Below, in pieces: positions 33,379-42,544 of a stretch of DNA of 64,000 bases. Source of the stretch: Sphingobacterium sp. UBA2700 (GTDB lineage Bacteria > Bacteroidota > Bacteroidia > Sphingobacteriales > Sphingobacteriaceae); assembly GCA_002354335.1 (NCBI GenBank), contig DELI01000005.1, forward strand, positions 168,385 through 232,384, given 5' to 3'. The notes below the pieces were generated by a model. That model saw only the letters and a program-made list of their open reading frames with translations. It was not told the origin of the DNA and did no database searches. A program made the position numbers and the translations under genes. How positions within the stretch are numbered: position 1 is the stretch's first letter; every line of letters starts with the position of its first letter.

Positions 33379-34080
33379 ATGTTCAACGACAAAAAGCATC
33401 TATTCTTCGATTTAGACCACACCATTTGGGATTTTGATAAAAACGCCGAGGAAACCCTCCACGATTTGTATTTCAAATATAAGTTTGACGATCTTTTCAA
33501 TATCCCAACTTCTGACAGTTTTATCGAAACCTACACCGTCAATAATCACCGCGTTTGGGGATTATATCACCATGGAAAAATAGATAAGCCTACCTTGCGC
33601 TATTTGCGCTTTGCCGATACCTTTACCCAACTCGGCGTTGACCCCAGCATGTTTCCAACAGAATTTGAGGAAGAATACCTCGCCATCTGTCCAACGAAAA
33701 CGAATCTTTTCCCGAATGCGCACGAAACCTTAGCCTATCTAAAGGATAAATATACGCTCCACCTAATTTCCAATGGTTTTAAAGAGGCCTGCGAAAAGAA
33801 GCTGGAACATAGCAAGCTCGCCCCATACTTCAACACCATCGTGATCTCCGAGATTGTCGGCATCAACAAACCGGACCCTCGCATTTTTGAACACTCTCTA
33901 CGAAATGGACAGGCACAACGTGAACAGGCTGTCATGATCGGTGATAACATCGATGCTGATGTGCGTGGCGCACAGAATGCCGGAATTGAAGCGATCTTCT
34001 TCAATCCACTGGAAGTCGAGAAACCCAGCGATGTGAATTACATGATCAAAGATCTGAAGGAATTACAGGAGATGTTCTAG
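33379..34080 (+). CDS. YjjG-family noncanonical pyrimidine nucleotidase (HAD superfamily)
   Basis: Protein of 233 residues from the ATG at 33379; a TTG two codons earlier overlaps the -7 box. HAD motifs: FFDLDHTIWDF (nucleophile and acid/base aspartates), LISNGF (motif II), the lysine in GINKPDPRIFEH and GDNIDADVRGAQNAG (motif IV). Trp and Asn/His residues of the cap (NNHRVWGLYHHGKI) match the YjjG subgroup, which dephosphorylates pyrimidine nucleotides, including abnormal ones. Single gene, divergent from the sensor kinase. Confidence 0.85.
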   Translation: MFNDKKHLFFDLDHTIWDFDKNAEETLHDLYFKYKFDDLFNIPTSDSFIETYTVNNHRVWGLYHHGKIDKPTLRYLRFADTFTQLGVDPSMFPTEFEEEYLAICPTKTNLFPNAHETLAYLKDKYTLHLISNGFKEACEKKLEHSKLAPYFNTIVISEIVGINKPDPRIFEHSLRNGQAQREQAVMIGDNIDADVRGAQNAGIEAIFFNPLEVEKPSDVNYMIKDLKELQEMF

Positions 34081-34179
34081 CAGAATTTCTATTCTCTTTC
34101 CTTTTTTTGGATGGCTTGCCGAGCGACGATTTAGCCTCGCCCTGGATTGCTACGAGTATGTCCCAATGATAAAGCATAT
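34081..34179. other. Start of the 34.1-34.45 kb intergenic region
   Basis: About 100 bases with no gene or recognisable signal; the rest of the gap (34180-34455) is made of the repeats and terminator listed next. Confidence 0.5.
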
Positions 34180-34262
34180 TAAACCCAATGCATACCCCTT
34201 TCCAAGCGGCTTTGATTGGGTTATACATTGGGTTTGTATTGGGTTTGAAAGGGGTTTGAGTG
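34180..34262. repeat. G-run-rich repeat (family R1)
   Basis: Begins with AAACCCAATGCATACCCC and continues with an imperfect complement (GGGTTATACATTGGGTTT) and further GGG-TTTG units at 7-9 base spacing. Related to 1-60 and 53636-53720. Confidence 0.65.
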
Positions 34263-34267
34263 GTGCT

Positions 34268-34455
34268 TAGTATTTAGTAGTTAGTAGTTAGTATTTAGAC
34301 CTAGGGCGGGTATAGATGTTAGTTTCTTGTCTTGAACCAGGAAAGGAAGGATAAAATGATTGGCAGGATGTTTTGTCTTTGATTTTTACACAAAAAAAGG
34401 CGACCAATATTGGCCGCCATAGGTCTTTATACTAATACTAAGTACTAAATACTAC
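34268..34455. repeat. Nested inverted-repeat element (family R2/R4)
   Basis: The left arm 34268-34306 is built of TAGTATTTAG/TAGTTAG units ending GACCTAGGG; the right arm 34417-34455 is its inverted counterpart (CCATAGGTC then TACTAAATACTA). The interior carries GAACCAGGAAAGGAAGGAT. The TAG stop of the SGNH hydrolase gene lies within the right arm. Confidence 0.65.
34392..34418 (-). terminator. Terminator of the SGNH/DUF1080/receptor group
   Basis: On the minus strand: GGCGGCCAATATTGGTCGCC folds on itself with one mismatch and is followed by seven Ts. Confidence 0.75.
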
Positions 34456-35570
34456 TTCAATATTTTCTTCAACACTTTCGTATAAGCATCCGAAATCTTC
34501 TTCATGCCGATATCGTTAGGATGTGCATAATCCACGGTTGATTCGATATCGAAGCCAATATCTTGACTCGACACCCAATACAAATTCTTGTCGCCTTTCG
34601 CTTTGATCTCTTTAAAAGTCTCGAATGCAACCACCGAGGAGGAGCCATATTCTGAAAGGTTGGTTTTGCTCATAATACCCGGCACTTCGCTGGAGCTGTG
34701 TGCCATTAGCATAATGGGCGTCGTGGGATGCTTTTTACGCAAGGTTGATACCGCATTGATTATTAACTTTTTCAAGTCATCGGCGGAGCGATCTTTGGTA
34801 AGTGCAAGATTAGGAATACAATCCAGCAGATATGCAGCAGCATCGACTTCATTGATGAGGTCGAGAATAGGCTGTTCCAGTCTTCCATTTCCGGAGAATG
34901 CCAGATTGATGACCGGTTGGCTAAAATTACGACCAAGCATATTTGTCCATCCTAAGCCTGGGCGTGTCGCGCATGCTCCTTGGGCAATCGAAGTACCATA
35001 AACGATAATTGGCTTTTCAGTATCCTTTGTGAACTCAAAGCTCGCCCCTTCCTTAACGCCGATTTCCATCCAATCAACCGCATTATACAAGGGAAGGTAA
35101 AGCCTGTACTGGTTTCCTTTTCCCCTTGGCACTGCAAGGTTTACATAGTCGTAAGTAATGGTGTCAGCGAACTTATACTTGCCAAAAGACCACTTCCAGT
35201 CGCCTGATTTCTCACCTTTTGCATATAAATCAACCCCGCTCACACCTGTAGTCGGCATATGGGGCATATTTAAGGCATTGCGCACCTTGTAGCGCACGGC
35301 CACTTCGGGTGAGTTTGAAATAAACTCCACATAGATACCTGCCGCTTGCTGACCTAGGTGCCACACCGGTTCACGAACTTCGGTTTTTAAATTCAAAGGC
35401 AAACGAGCATAGGCATCTTCTGCTTTTAAAGCTGCTGTACGCCCCTGCAAAGCTGATTCTTTTAGTGGGTTATGCCAAGAAATATTCTGCGCGAACAGAC
35501 TCCCTGTTGCTACAAGTAAGAAAAGAGAGCTTAATAAGCTCTCTTTCCAGTTATGAAGTGTTTTCTTCAT
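34452..35570 (-). CDS. Secreted SGNH/GDSL hydrolase
   Basis: Protein of 372 residues from the ATG at 35570, which overlaps the preceding gene's stop by one base (TAATG). A signal peptide ends near LFAQ (about 28). Residues 30-185 are an N-terminal beta-sandwich of the kind seen before SGNH domains in Bacteroidota carbohydrate esterases. The catalytic domain begins VYGTSIAQGACATRPG (Ser in GTSIAQG), then NLAFSGNG, and DYAHPNDIGM supplies the Asp/His pair. Probably deacylates a polysaccharide in the periplasm. Confidence 0.8.
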   Translation of the reverse strand: MKKTLHNWKESLLSSLFLLVATGSLFAQNISWHNPLKESALQGRTAALKAEDAYARLPLNLKTEVREPVWHLGQQAAGIYVEFISNSPEVAVRYKVRNALNMPHMPTTGVSGVDLYAKGEKSGDWKWSFGKYKFADTITYDYVNLAVPRGKGNQYRLYLPLYNAVDWMEIGVKEGASFEFTKDTEKPIIVYGTSIAQGACATRPGLGWTNMLGRNFSQPVINLAFSGNGRLEQPILDLINEVDAAAYLLDCIPNLALTKDRSADDLKKLIINAVSTLRKKHPTTPIMLMAHSSSEVPGIMSKTNLSEYGSSSVVAFETFKEIKAKGDKNLYWVSSQDIGFDIESTVDYAHPNDIGMKKISDAYTKVLKKILK

Positions 35571-36385
35571 TATAATACTTTTACCGTTACATTCCTCAAC
35601 CAAATATCGTCGCCGTGGTCTTGGAATCCAATAACCCCCGCCTTCTCTTTGCCACCTACGGTGCTTAATAACTCAAACGCCAAAGGCCATTTTTCCTTGC
35701 TGAATTTGCTGGCTTGTAGCAATTCGATCCAAGATGGAGTCCATAATTCATATTCCACCACTTTCTCGTCGTTCTGATAGTGCGTTACTTTCCCTTTGTT
35801 CACCACAATCTTCGCTCTATTCCACTGCCCGGCAGGGAAAGCATTTTGCGGTTTCGCCGGAATCATATCATACAGCGATGCAGATTTACGGTTACCATCA
35901 ACCCCCTGCTTGGCATCCGGGTGATTTTGATTATCCAGTAATTGGTATTCTGGAGATGAAATATAGATTGGTTGGTTTTTAACCTCTTTGGCTAAGAAAA
36001 ATACACCCGAGTTTCCTGCCTGTGAGATTTTCCATTCGAACTCTAGTTCAAAGTTTTTGAAATCGTGAGCAAAAATAATATCGCCACCTTCCGCCTTGGC
36101 ATTGCCTCCCGGTGCTTTCGAGAACTTTAATGTACCATTGTCGATTGCCCATTTTGCAGGCACATGGTCTTTATTGTATCCTCTCCATCCATTTAAGGAA
36201 GAACCATCAAACAATACATAAGCTCCCGCAGAATTCTTTTTGAAATCCTTTAAGTTGACCTTCGGAAGTTTATTTAATTCGTATACAGGCTGCGCTTGAG
36301 GCGCGGTAGTAGATGATTTTGTTGCACATGATCCTAATGTTAATCCAAATGCAACAATTAATCCATACCCAAAAGTTCTTTTCAT
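35570..36385 (-). CDS. DUF1080 (3-keto-disaccharide hydrolase-like) lipoprotein
   Basis: Protein of 271 residues from the ATG at 36385 (36391 is also possible); the longer reading has no signal peptide at its start. The lipobox is LTLGSC. The DUF1080 jelly roll is clear: FDGSSLNGWRGYN, GGDIIFAHDFKNFELEFEWK, GNSGVFFLA, SPEYQLLDNQNHPDA, then NRAKIVVNKGKVTHYQN. Some family members hydrolyse 3-keto-glycosides. It lies between an outer-membrane receptor and an SGNH hydrolase on one strand, a small surface-glycan processing unit. Confidence 0.85.
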   Translation of the reverse strand: MKRTFGYGLIVAFGLTLGSCATKSSTTAPQAQPVYELNKLPKVNLKDFKKNSAGAYVLFDGSSLNGWRGYNKDHVPAKWAIDNGTLKFSKAPGGNAKAEGGDIIFAHDFKNFELEFEWKISQAGNSGVFFLAKEVKNQPIYISSPEYQLLDNQNHPDAKQGVDGNRKSASLYDMIPAKPQNAFPAGQWNRAKIVVNKGKVTHYQNDEKVVEYELWTPSWIELLQASKFSKEKWPLAFELLSTVGGKEKAGVIGFQDHGDDIWLRNVTVKVL

Positions 36386-36445
36386 AGTCATTAGTCGATT
36401 AAGTTGAAAGATTAAATTTAATGAAACAAATTGTAAATGCAAGGT

Positions 36446-38932
36446 TTAAAATTGTTGTCCTTCCATGTCGCCCATATCATTCTGTTCTCTTTTTTCTTTC
36501 TTATTTAAGTCTTGAATACCGAAACGGTAAGAGAATGAGAGAGTCACCATTCGGCGCATCCATCGGTGCGAGAAATGCATTTGTCGATCGGCCAAATAGT
36601 TCTTCATCTCAAATTTGCGGGTGTTGAACACATCTCTAGCGTTCAAACTCAAGGTTCCCTTTTTCTTTAAGATGTCTTTCTTCAGTGCCACATCTACTCC
36701 TTTCATCGGTTCCATCTGCCCCTGCATGGTCTTCATGCCGCTGCGATAATCACCGCGAACCTGTGCAGAGAATGTAGGCGTAAATTTCAGGTTCGTCGTC
36801 AAGTTTCCATTCCAGTTGAATGATTCGCGCTCGTTCAACCCCAATCCCGGTTTTGGATTAAATTTGATTGAAGATAAGTTTAAGTTTCCTGTAACATCCC
36901 ACCAGCTAAATAGATTGACTTTCGAGATTAACTCGAAACCGGCAACATCCATATCAGAAGCATTTTCCCATTTCGAATAATTTACATTGGTGCGGTCACC
37001 AACAATCTCCGAAATCATCGATGGATCGTATAGGACGGGTTGTACTTCATCGTTTACACGACGATAGAAAGCTGAAGCTACAAAGTTCCATTTCTCATAG
37101 AATTTGGAGAAACCGAGCTCCATAGCATGGATATCCTCCGGCAATAGGTTCGGATTACCCTGCATAAAATTCTGTTCATCCGACATGTTGATAAATGGAT
37201 TCACCTGCCATCCCCTAGGCCGTTGTACGCGTCGAGAATAGCTTAACTGAATCTTATCCGTCTTAGCCTCGCCTACTCCATAACTCAGGAATACACTTGG
37301 GTATAATCGGAAATAATCTAACTTACCATCCGCGCGGATAGGAACAGTGGGTGCATCCTCATCATAAGAATAGATGCTGGTATTTAAGTAAGCTTGCTCA
37401 GCACGCAAACCGAACTGTGCACCTAATCGGTCGGTCAATTTACGTTGATAATTGGCGTATAGCGCATGTACGGCACTGCTCATATCGAAATCATTCGTCA
37501 CAGAGAAATCTGTTGCAAATTCATTTGTAAGGGTGTCTAATAATTCGGAATACTGGCTTTCATCGGCATAGCGCAGAATAGAGCGGTATCCAGCTTCAAA
37601 CTTATGGTCCTCGCCTAATGGGAGTGTATAATCCAATTGAAAGTTCCAGTTTCTACCCAGTTCAGAAGTCGTATTCTGACGTCTTAAATCGGCAATACCG
37701 CTGGCATAGGTCTGGTGAAAATCGTTGGTACCATCTTCCGTGTCATATCCAAAGGAAACATTAGCCATAAGCTCCTCACCTTGTCGCTTAAAGGTGCGCT
37801 TATAGTCTAGTTGTGCATCAACTCCGAAGTCCTGCTCTTCCTGCATCGCGTTTCTAAAACTGCTCGCACCGTATTCCGGTATATTCCAATATTGATAGTT
37901 GATTTTACGTCCGCGTTCATTGTCACGAATACTAAAGTTCCCCGCAATGCTCAGTGAGTTTTTATCATTGATATAATAATCGGACCCTAAACGTATCGTA
38001 TGGTTATAACCCAAACGAGAGCTCTCGTCTCCACTGCGCGTGCGCGGGCTTAAATCCGTAACCTGTCCGTTGATATACTCCGTATTATCATTGAAGCCAT
38101 CACCCATAGAGTTTCTTCTGGCAAAATTGTAGCTACCGAAGTAATTTATCTTGCCTGGTCGGTAGTTTAATGTAACACCGCCGTTTGCATTTTCATAATT
38201 TCCTATAGATGCATTGACCGAACCGTTCAGTCCTAGTCGTGCATTCTTCTTCAAAATGATATTCACGATACCCGACTGCCCTTCGGCATCATAGCGAGCG
38301 GATGGATTGGTGATAATTTCCACCTTATCAATCGCCTCAGCAGGCAAAGACTGTAAAAAAGCATTGATGTCGGAACCAGCCATAGCCGACTCCTTGCCAT
38401 CCACTAGAATGCGTACGGATGTAGATCCCCGAAGACTGATTGCCCCATCAGACTCAACCTGCAAGGTTGGTACATTGCCCAACAATTCTTGCGCACTCCC
38501 CCCAATGCTGATGCTGCTCTGCGACACATCGAACACCTTTTTGTCGATACCAATCTGTAAGTCAGGCACCCTTCCTTGCACCACAACTTCTTCAATTTGC
38601 TTTCCGTCTTCTAGAAGCGTGATTTTTCCAAGATTGATATCCTGATTCGCTGCAATGCTAATATTGCCTCTATTATACGTTTCATGACCGAGAAAACTTA
38701 TTTGAATACGATAGGTTCCTGCCGATAGGTCTTCAAATCTGAATGTTCCAGCATTGCTTGTTTGTTGACCTTTATGAGCGCCCTGCGTAGCCCCAGGAAT
38801 CAGATTTACGCTAGCACCAACGGCTAAGGTTGTCCCGTCTTGTTCATAGACAGTTCCACGGATAATACCTTTTTGAGCAAATAAAATAAATGGAAATAGG
38901 AATAGGATGAGGAGTAGTTGATTCTTCTGCAT
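36446..38932 (-). CDS. Outer-membrane receptor (TonB-dependent type, beta-barrel family 3)
   Basis: Protein of 828 residues. A signal peptide (1-19) precedes a carboxypeptidase-regulatory-like domain (about 20-105: GIIRGTVYEQDG, FRFEDLSAGTYRIQI, FLGHETY). A plug domain follows (IEEVVVQGRVPDLQ, GSAQELLGNVPTLQVES), then a barrel ending SFSYRFGIQDL with an unusual charged tail (KKEKREQNDMGDMEGQQF). This is the OMP_b-brl_3 group, often short of a true TonB box; the substrate is unknown. It is the first gene of a probable three-gene unit with the DUF1080 lipoprotein and the SGNH hydrolase. Confidence 0.82.
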   Translation of the reverse strand: MQKNQLLLILFLFPFILFAQKGIIRGTVYEQDGTTLAVGASVNLIPGATQGAHKGQQTSNAGTFRFEDLSAGTYRIQISFLGHETYNRGNISIAANQDINLGKITLLEDGKQIEEVVVQGRVPDLQIGIDKKVFDVSQSSISIGGSAQELLGNVPTLQVESDGAISLRGSTSVRILVDGKESAMAGSDINAFLQSLPAEAIDKVEIITNPSARYDAEGQSGIVNIILKKNARLGLNGSVNASIGNYENANGGVTLNYRPGKINYFGSYNFARRNSMGDGFNDNTEYINGQVTDLSPRTRSGDESSRLGYNHTIRLGSDYYINDKNSLSIAGNFSIRDNERGRKINYQYWNIPEYGASSFRNAMQEEQDFGVDAQLDYKRTFKRQGEELMANVSFGYDTEDGTNDFHQTYASGIADLRRQNTTSELGRNWNFQLDYTLPLGEDHKFEAGYRSILRYADESQYSELLDTLTNEFATDFSVTNDFDMSSAVHALYANYQRKLTDRLGAQFGLRAEQAYLNTSIYSYDEDAPTVPIRADGKLDYFRLYPSVFLSYGVGEAKTDKIQLSYSRRVQRPRGWQVNPFINMSDEQNFMQGNPNLLPEDIHAMELGFSKFYEKWNFVASAFYRRVNDEVQPVLYDPSMISEIVGDRTNVNYSKWENASDMDVAGFELISKVNLFSWWDVTGNLNLSSIKFNPKPGLGLNERESFNWNGNLTTNLKFTPTFSAQVRGDYRSGMKTMQGQMEPMKGVDVALKKDILKKKGTLSLNARDVFNTRKFEMKNYLADRQMHFSHRWMRRMVTLSFSYRFGIQDLNKKEKREQNDMGDMEGQQF

Positions 38933-39027
38933 GCAATATCTTCGTTTCTAGTGATAAGATGCAAAATTGCAGAATAAAGAGGGAAGTAAACCCATCGTAA
39001 CTGCATTATTACGTGTATTTTAGACCC

Positions 39028-39309
39028 TTACTCTATACTAACGGTAAGTCCCTCAGACTTTAGAATCTTTCGGTAAACCTCCATTTCCGTATAGGAGCCT
39101 TCGAGAATTGCGCATTTTCCTTTGGTATGAACAGTCCAAGCTATTCTTGCCGCTTCTTCCTCCCCATATTGCAGATAATGCATCAAACATTCGATCACAT
39201 GATCAAAGGTATTGATATCATCATTCCATAAAATCAATCGATTGGACTCCTTCGTTACGGCTAGTATTTCTTCAAGTGTAAATGCCTCGGTTTCTACCTC
39301 TACGCTCAT
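39028..39309 (-). CDS. clpS: ClpS adaptor of the Clp protease
   Basis: Protein of 93 residues with the ClpS core: LILWNDDINTFDHVIECL, where the NDD...T segment forms the N-degron pocket, then AWTVHTKGKCAILEGSYTE with the H-x-K-G motif. ClpS delivers N-end-rule substrates to ClpAP/ClpCP. Divergent from fabH; the two genes share a short intergenic region of 68 bases. Confidence 0.9.
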   Translation of the reverse strand: MSVEVETEAFTLEEILAVTKESNRLILWNDDINTFDHVIECLMHYLQYGEEEAARIAWTVHTKGKCAILEGSYTEMEVYRKILKSEGLTVSIE

Positions 39310-39343
39310 AAAGCAAAAATAGCTTATTTTTCAAATAATTCCT

Positions 39344-39351
39344 TAATTTTG
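39344..39351 (+). promoter_or_regulatory. -7 box (TAATTTTG) of fabH
   Basis: Perfect consensus; it lies directly before a TTG at 39357 and supports the ATG at 39378 as the true start. Confidence 0.55.
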
Positions 39352-39377
39352 GCGAATTGTTTACTAATAAAGACCCT

Positions 39378-40424
39378 ATGTTTCAATCGAAAATAGCTGG
39401 ACTAGGCTACTATGTCCCTAAGAATGTATATACCAACAACGATATGACACGTTTTATGGAGACCTCTGATGAATGGATCCAGGAACGTACGGGTATCAAG
39501 GAAAGACGATTTGCAGATCGCGTTGGAGAAACAACGACTAGCATGGCGGTAGAGGCTTCTAAAATTGCTATCGAGCGAGCAAACACAACCGCTGAAGAAA
39601 TCGATTTTATTATTTTCGCAACATTATCTCCTGATTATTATTTCCCTGGCTGCGGCGTTTTGTTACAAAGAGAGATGGGAATGAAAGAAGTCGGTGCATT
39701 GGATGTCAGAAATCAATGCTCAGGCTTTGTATATGCATTATCTATTGCAGATCAGTTTATTAAGACCGGCATGTACAAGAACATCCTTGTTGTAGGATCG
39801 GAGAAGCATTCCTTCGCCTTGGACTTTTCTACGCGCGGACGTGCGGTATCTGTTATCTTCGGAGACGGCGCTGGAGCGGTTGTATTGCAACCGACTACAG
39901 AGCCTGGAAAAGGTATTCTTAGCACGCATCTTCATTCTGATGGTGCAGAAGCTGAAAAACTAGCAATGTATTATCCTGGGGCTTCTGCGGGATGCTATTT
40001 GGAAAATCCTCCTACATGGCCAGATCAAGAGCTTGGCGGTATGTTGATGACGAAAGAAATGCTGGAAGATGGTTCTGCTTTCCCCTATATGGACGGACAA
40101 GCAGTATTCAAAAAAGCAGTCGTAAAATTTCCTGAAGTGATCGGCGAAGCCTTAGCTAAAAATAACTTAAAACCAACGGATATTGACATGTTGATTCCGC
40201 ATCAGGCAAACTTACGTATCTCGCAATTTGTGCAGAAGACGATGGGATTGCCGGATGAGAAGATCTTCAACAACATACAAAAATATGGCAATACAACAGC
40301 TGCATCGGTGCCAATCGCCCTTTGTGAGGCTTGGGGGCAAGGAAAGATTAAGGATGGTGACCTAGTATGTCTAGCAGCTTTCGGTGCTGGCTTCACCTGG
40401 GGATCTGCTTTAATTCGCTGGTAA
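39378..40424 (+). CDS. fabH: 3-oxoacyl-ACP synthase III (FabH-like)
   Basis: Protein of 348 residues beginning MFQSKIAGLGYYVP. The thiolase-fold Cys-His-Asn triad is in place: Cys in DVRNQCSGFVYAL, His in PHQANLRI, Asn in KYGNTTAASVP. FabH condenses acetyl-CoA with malonyl-ACP to begin fatty acid synthesis; Bacteroidota often carry several KASIII paralogues, and this one is not beside rpmF or plsX. The start is set by the -7 box at 39344. It converges on the fatty-acid hydroxylase gene across a shared terminator. Confidence 0.85.
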   Translation: MFQSKIAGLGYYVPKNVYTNNDMTRFMETSDEWIQERTGIKERRFADRVGETTTSMAVEASKIAIERANTTAEEIDFIIFATLSPDYYFPGCGVLLQREMGMKEVGALDVRNQCSGFVYALSIADQFIKTGMYKNILVVGSEKHSFALDFSTRGRAVSVIFGDGAGAVVLQPTTEPGKGILSTHLHSDGAEAEKLAMYYPGASAGCYLENPPTWPDQELGGMLMTKEMLEDGSAFPYMDGQAVFKKAVVKFPEVIGEALAKNNLKPTDIDMLIPHQANLRISQFVQKTMGLPDEKIFNNIQKYGNTTAASVPIALCEAWGQGKIKDGDLVCLAAFGAGFTWGSALIRW

Positions 40425-40512
40425 GAAATTAAAAATACTCCCAGGTATCTCTGGAAAAAGTAACAGGAATGAAAGTTCTTGATGGCCATTGAAAACAGAT
40501 ACTTCCAGAAAA

Positions 40513-40550
40513 AAAAGAGCGGGCTATCGACAACGATAGCCCGCTCTTTT
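40513..40550. terminator. Bidirectional terminator between fabH and the hydroxylase gene
   Basis: A 17-bp perfect stem AAAAGAGCGGGCTATCG with loop ACAA; A-run and T-run at the ends serve both strands. Confidence 0.9.
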
Positions 40551-41230
40551 TATACATTTTCAACAGTTTCTTGCGATAGTTTCTCTGTCTTCACGCTCTT
40601 GGCTGGTTTCTTCTTAGGGAATCCCGAATTAAAAAATACATCCCATATAGACGAACTTACACCAAAACCTTTCTCTGGATCCGAGTAATGATGTAACATA
40701 TGGTGATCTTTTATTCTCTTGAAGATTCCAGACTTGAAATTTGCATGATGCATCGCATAATGGCTCTCGTCATAGATCAAGTATCCTAAGAGAAATCCAG
40801 CAAAGAACGCTGCCAAGGTAAACTCGGCAAAGAAAAAACTAAATAGAATATAAATTATGGTAGCCATTGGAATGCTGGCTGATAATGGCATTACTAAACG
40901 CAATCTATCCTTCGGAAAGTCATGATGCACGCCGTGGAAGATGAAGTGGATCCGCTGTCCGAACTTTGAGCTAGGCTCATAATGAAACACCCATCGATGG
41001 AGTACATATTCTGCAAGCGTCCAAAAAGCTAGTCCGAAGAGAAACCACAGCGCAATTGCCCCTGATGTCATCCCCCCTTGAGCAGACGCTTTCCAAATAA
41101 AATAAATGATGACAGGAATCCAAAAAATAAGTGGAACAGTAAAGTGAACCTTGGTTAATGACTCCAAAAAATCATTCTTAAACATACGTGAAGATTCCGT
41201 AGAATTGGAAACATATAACTTCTTCGCCAT
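40550..41230 (-). CDS. Fatty-acid hydroxylase (sterol desaturase superfamily)
   Basis: Membrane protein of 226 residues with four to five hydrophobic segments. The di-iron histidine set is complete: HRWVFHYEP, HFIFHGVHHDFPKD, HYAMHHANF and HHMLHHY. The spacing is that of fatty-acid 2-hydroxylase/carotenoid hydroxylase-like proteins. In a Sphingobacterium-like organism the probable product is 2-hydroxy fatty acids of ceramides, which fits the known 2-hydroxylated sphingolipids of the group; the exact substrate is inference. The gene ends on the terminator shared with fabH. Confidence 0.82.
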   Translation of the reverse strand: MAKKLYVSNSTESSRMFKNDFLESLTKVHFTVPLIFWIPVIIYFIWKASAQGGMTSGAIALWFLFGLAFWTLAEYVLHRWVFHYEPSSKFGQRIHFIFHGVHHDFPKDRLRLVMPLSASIPMATIIYILFSFFFAEFTLAAFFAGFLLGYLIYDESHYAMHHANFKSGIFKRIKDHHMLHHYSDPEKGFGVSSSIWDVFFNSGFPKKKPAKSVKTEKLSQETVENV

Positions 41231-41382
41231 AGCACTCCTTCTAAAAAGTAAACCCTAATAGTTAATAATCTAGCCATAATAGCAAAAGGCTAGCATAATT
41301 GAATTAGAACAAATGTACTTAAAAATGGTTCTGACTTACTTTATTTACTGATATTTTGACAATTTTTAGATAAAAGTCAGAA
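41231..41382. other. Upstream region of the hydroxylase gene
   Basis: About 150 AT-rich bases; probably holds the hydroxylase promoter, but I see no clean -7 box. The remaining gap is repeat. Confidence 0.4.
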
Positions 41383-41612
41383 TAGTATTTAGTATTTAGT
41401 AGTTAGTAGGTAGACCTAGGGTTGGAATTAGCTTCTATGTATGAGAGAATAGGTGTAATACAATAAATATAAGACACCTCCTAACCATCTTCCCTCTCCT
41501 AGACACTTTTTCGCAGAAATACATATCCACAATCCTTAAAAACTTACATCTGATATCTAAAATATAATATCAGCCCTAGGTCTAAATACTAACTACTATA
41601 TACTAAATACTA
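41383..41612. repeat. Inverted-repeat element (family R2)
   Basis: Left arm 41383-41421 (TAGTATTTAG units ending GACCTAGGG) and inverted right arm 41574-41612 (CCCTAGGTC then TACTAAATACTA). The 150-base interior lacks the GAACCAGGAAAGGAA core found in the other copies, so this copy is degenerate. Confidence 0.65.
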
Positions 41613-41640
41613 AAAAAGCCACTAACTACGTCAGTGGCTT
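41612..41640 (-). terminator. Terminator of the atp operon
   Basis: On the minus strand: AAGCCACT, 9-base loop, AGTGGCTT, then six Ts, 25 bases after the atpG stop. Confidence 0.85.
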
Positions 41641-41664
41641 TCCTTATACAAATATTTTTTATGC

Positions 41665-42543
41665 TTATCCGTTTGATAGCGCTGCAGCACCGGAAACAAT
41701 TTCTGTTAACTCGGTTGTAATAGCAGCTTGACGAGCCTGGTTGTACGACAATTTCAATGAACGTAATAAATCACCTGCGTTTTCAGTTGCTTTATCCATT
41801 GCAGTCATACGAGCACCATGTTCTGAAGCATTAGAATCTAGAACAGCTTTATAAAGCTGGATCTTGATTGCTTTAGGAATTAGCTCTTCAATAATCTTCT
41901 CTTTAGAAGGTTCGATAATGTAATCAAGTTCTGCAACATTCTCTTCTTTTTCCTCAGGAAGCAGAGGTAAGATTTGCTCTGAAGTAAGGATTTGAACTGC
42001 AGCATTACGGAATTGGTTATAAACAACCTCAACGCGGTCGATATTACCTTCCTTGAACTGATCCATAACATACTCTGTAACTTTAGACACGTTTTCGAAG
42101 TCTAGGTTATTGAATAGTTCATTATGGTTACCAATTACATTAAAGTTGCGTCTGCTAAAGAAATCATGACCTCTCTTACCGATAGCAATAATACTAACAT
42201 CACCTCTTGCAAATTGATCCGCATATTTATCAGCGATCAAGTTATTGGCAGTCTTAATCGCATTCGCGTTGAATGCACCAGCCAAACCTCTGTTCGAGGT
42301 AACCACAATAACCAAAACCTTTGTAGGAATACGATCTTGTGTATAAGGCGAATTATTACCCTCTACAGATGCCGATACTTGTGCTAAAATGTCTCTTAAC
42401 TTGTTAGCATAAGGACGTAATTGCACAATAGCATTTGTCGCACGCTTCAACTTCGCAGCAGAAACCATTTTCATAGCTTTCGTAATCTGCTGAGTCGATG
42501 TTACGGAGGTAATACGATTTCTAACTTCTTTTAAGTTTGCCAT
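41665..42543 (-). CDS. atpG: ATP synthase gamma subunit
   Basis: Protein of 292 residues forming the central rotor shaft of F1. The N-terminal coiled-coil helix MANLKEVRNRITSVTSTQQI-TKAMKMVSAAK and the C-terminal helix with ASEHGARMTAMDKATENA are highly characteristic. It is the last gene of the cluster before the terminator. A 108-base gap with repeat sequence separates it from atpA; elsewhere in the cluster gaps are mostly short. Confidence 0.96.
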   Translation of the reverse strand: MANLKEVRNRITSVTSTQQITKAMKMVSAAKLKRATNAIVQLRPYANKLRDILAQVSASVEGNNSPYTQDRIPTKVLVIVVTSNRGLAGAFNANAIKTANNLIADKYADQFARGDVSIIAIGKRGHDFFSRRNFNVIGNHNELFNNLDFENVSKVTEYVMDQFKEGNIDRVEVVYNQFRNAAVQILTSEQILPLLPEEKEENVAELDYIIEPSKEKIIEELIPKAIKIQLYKAVLDSNASEHGARMTAMDKATENAGDLLRSLKLSYNQARQAAITTELTEIVSGAAALSNG

Positions 42544-42544
42544 A

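Noticed and set aside
34081..34455. CRISPR array because of repeated short units
   Set aside because: Units are not separated by unique spacers of constant length, and no cas genes are nearby; the pattern is nested inverted repeats.
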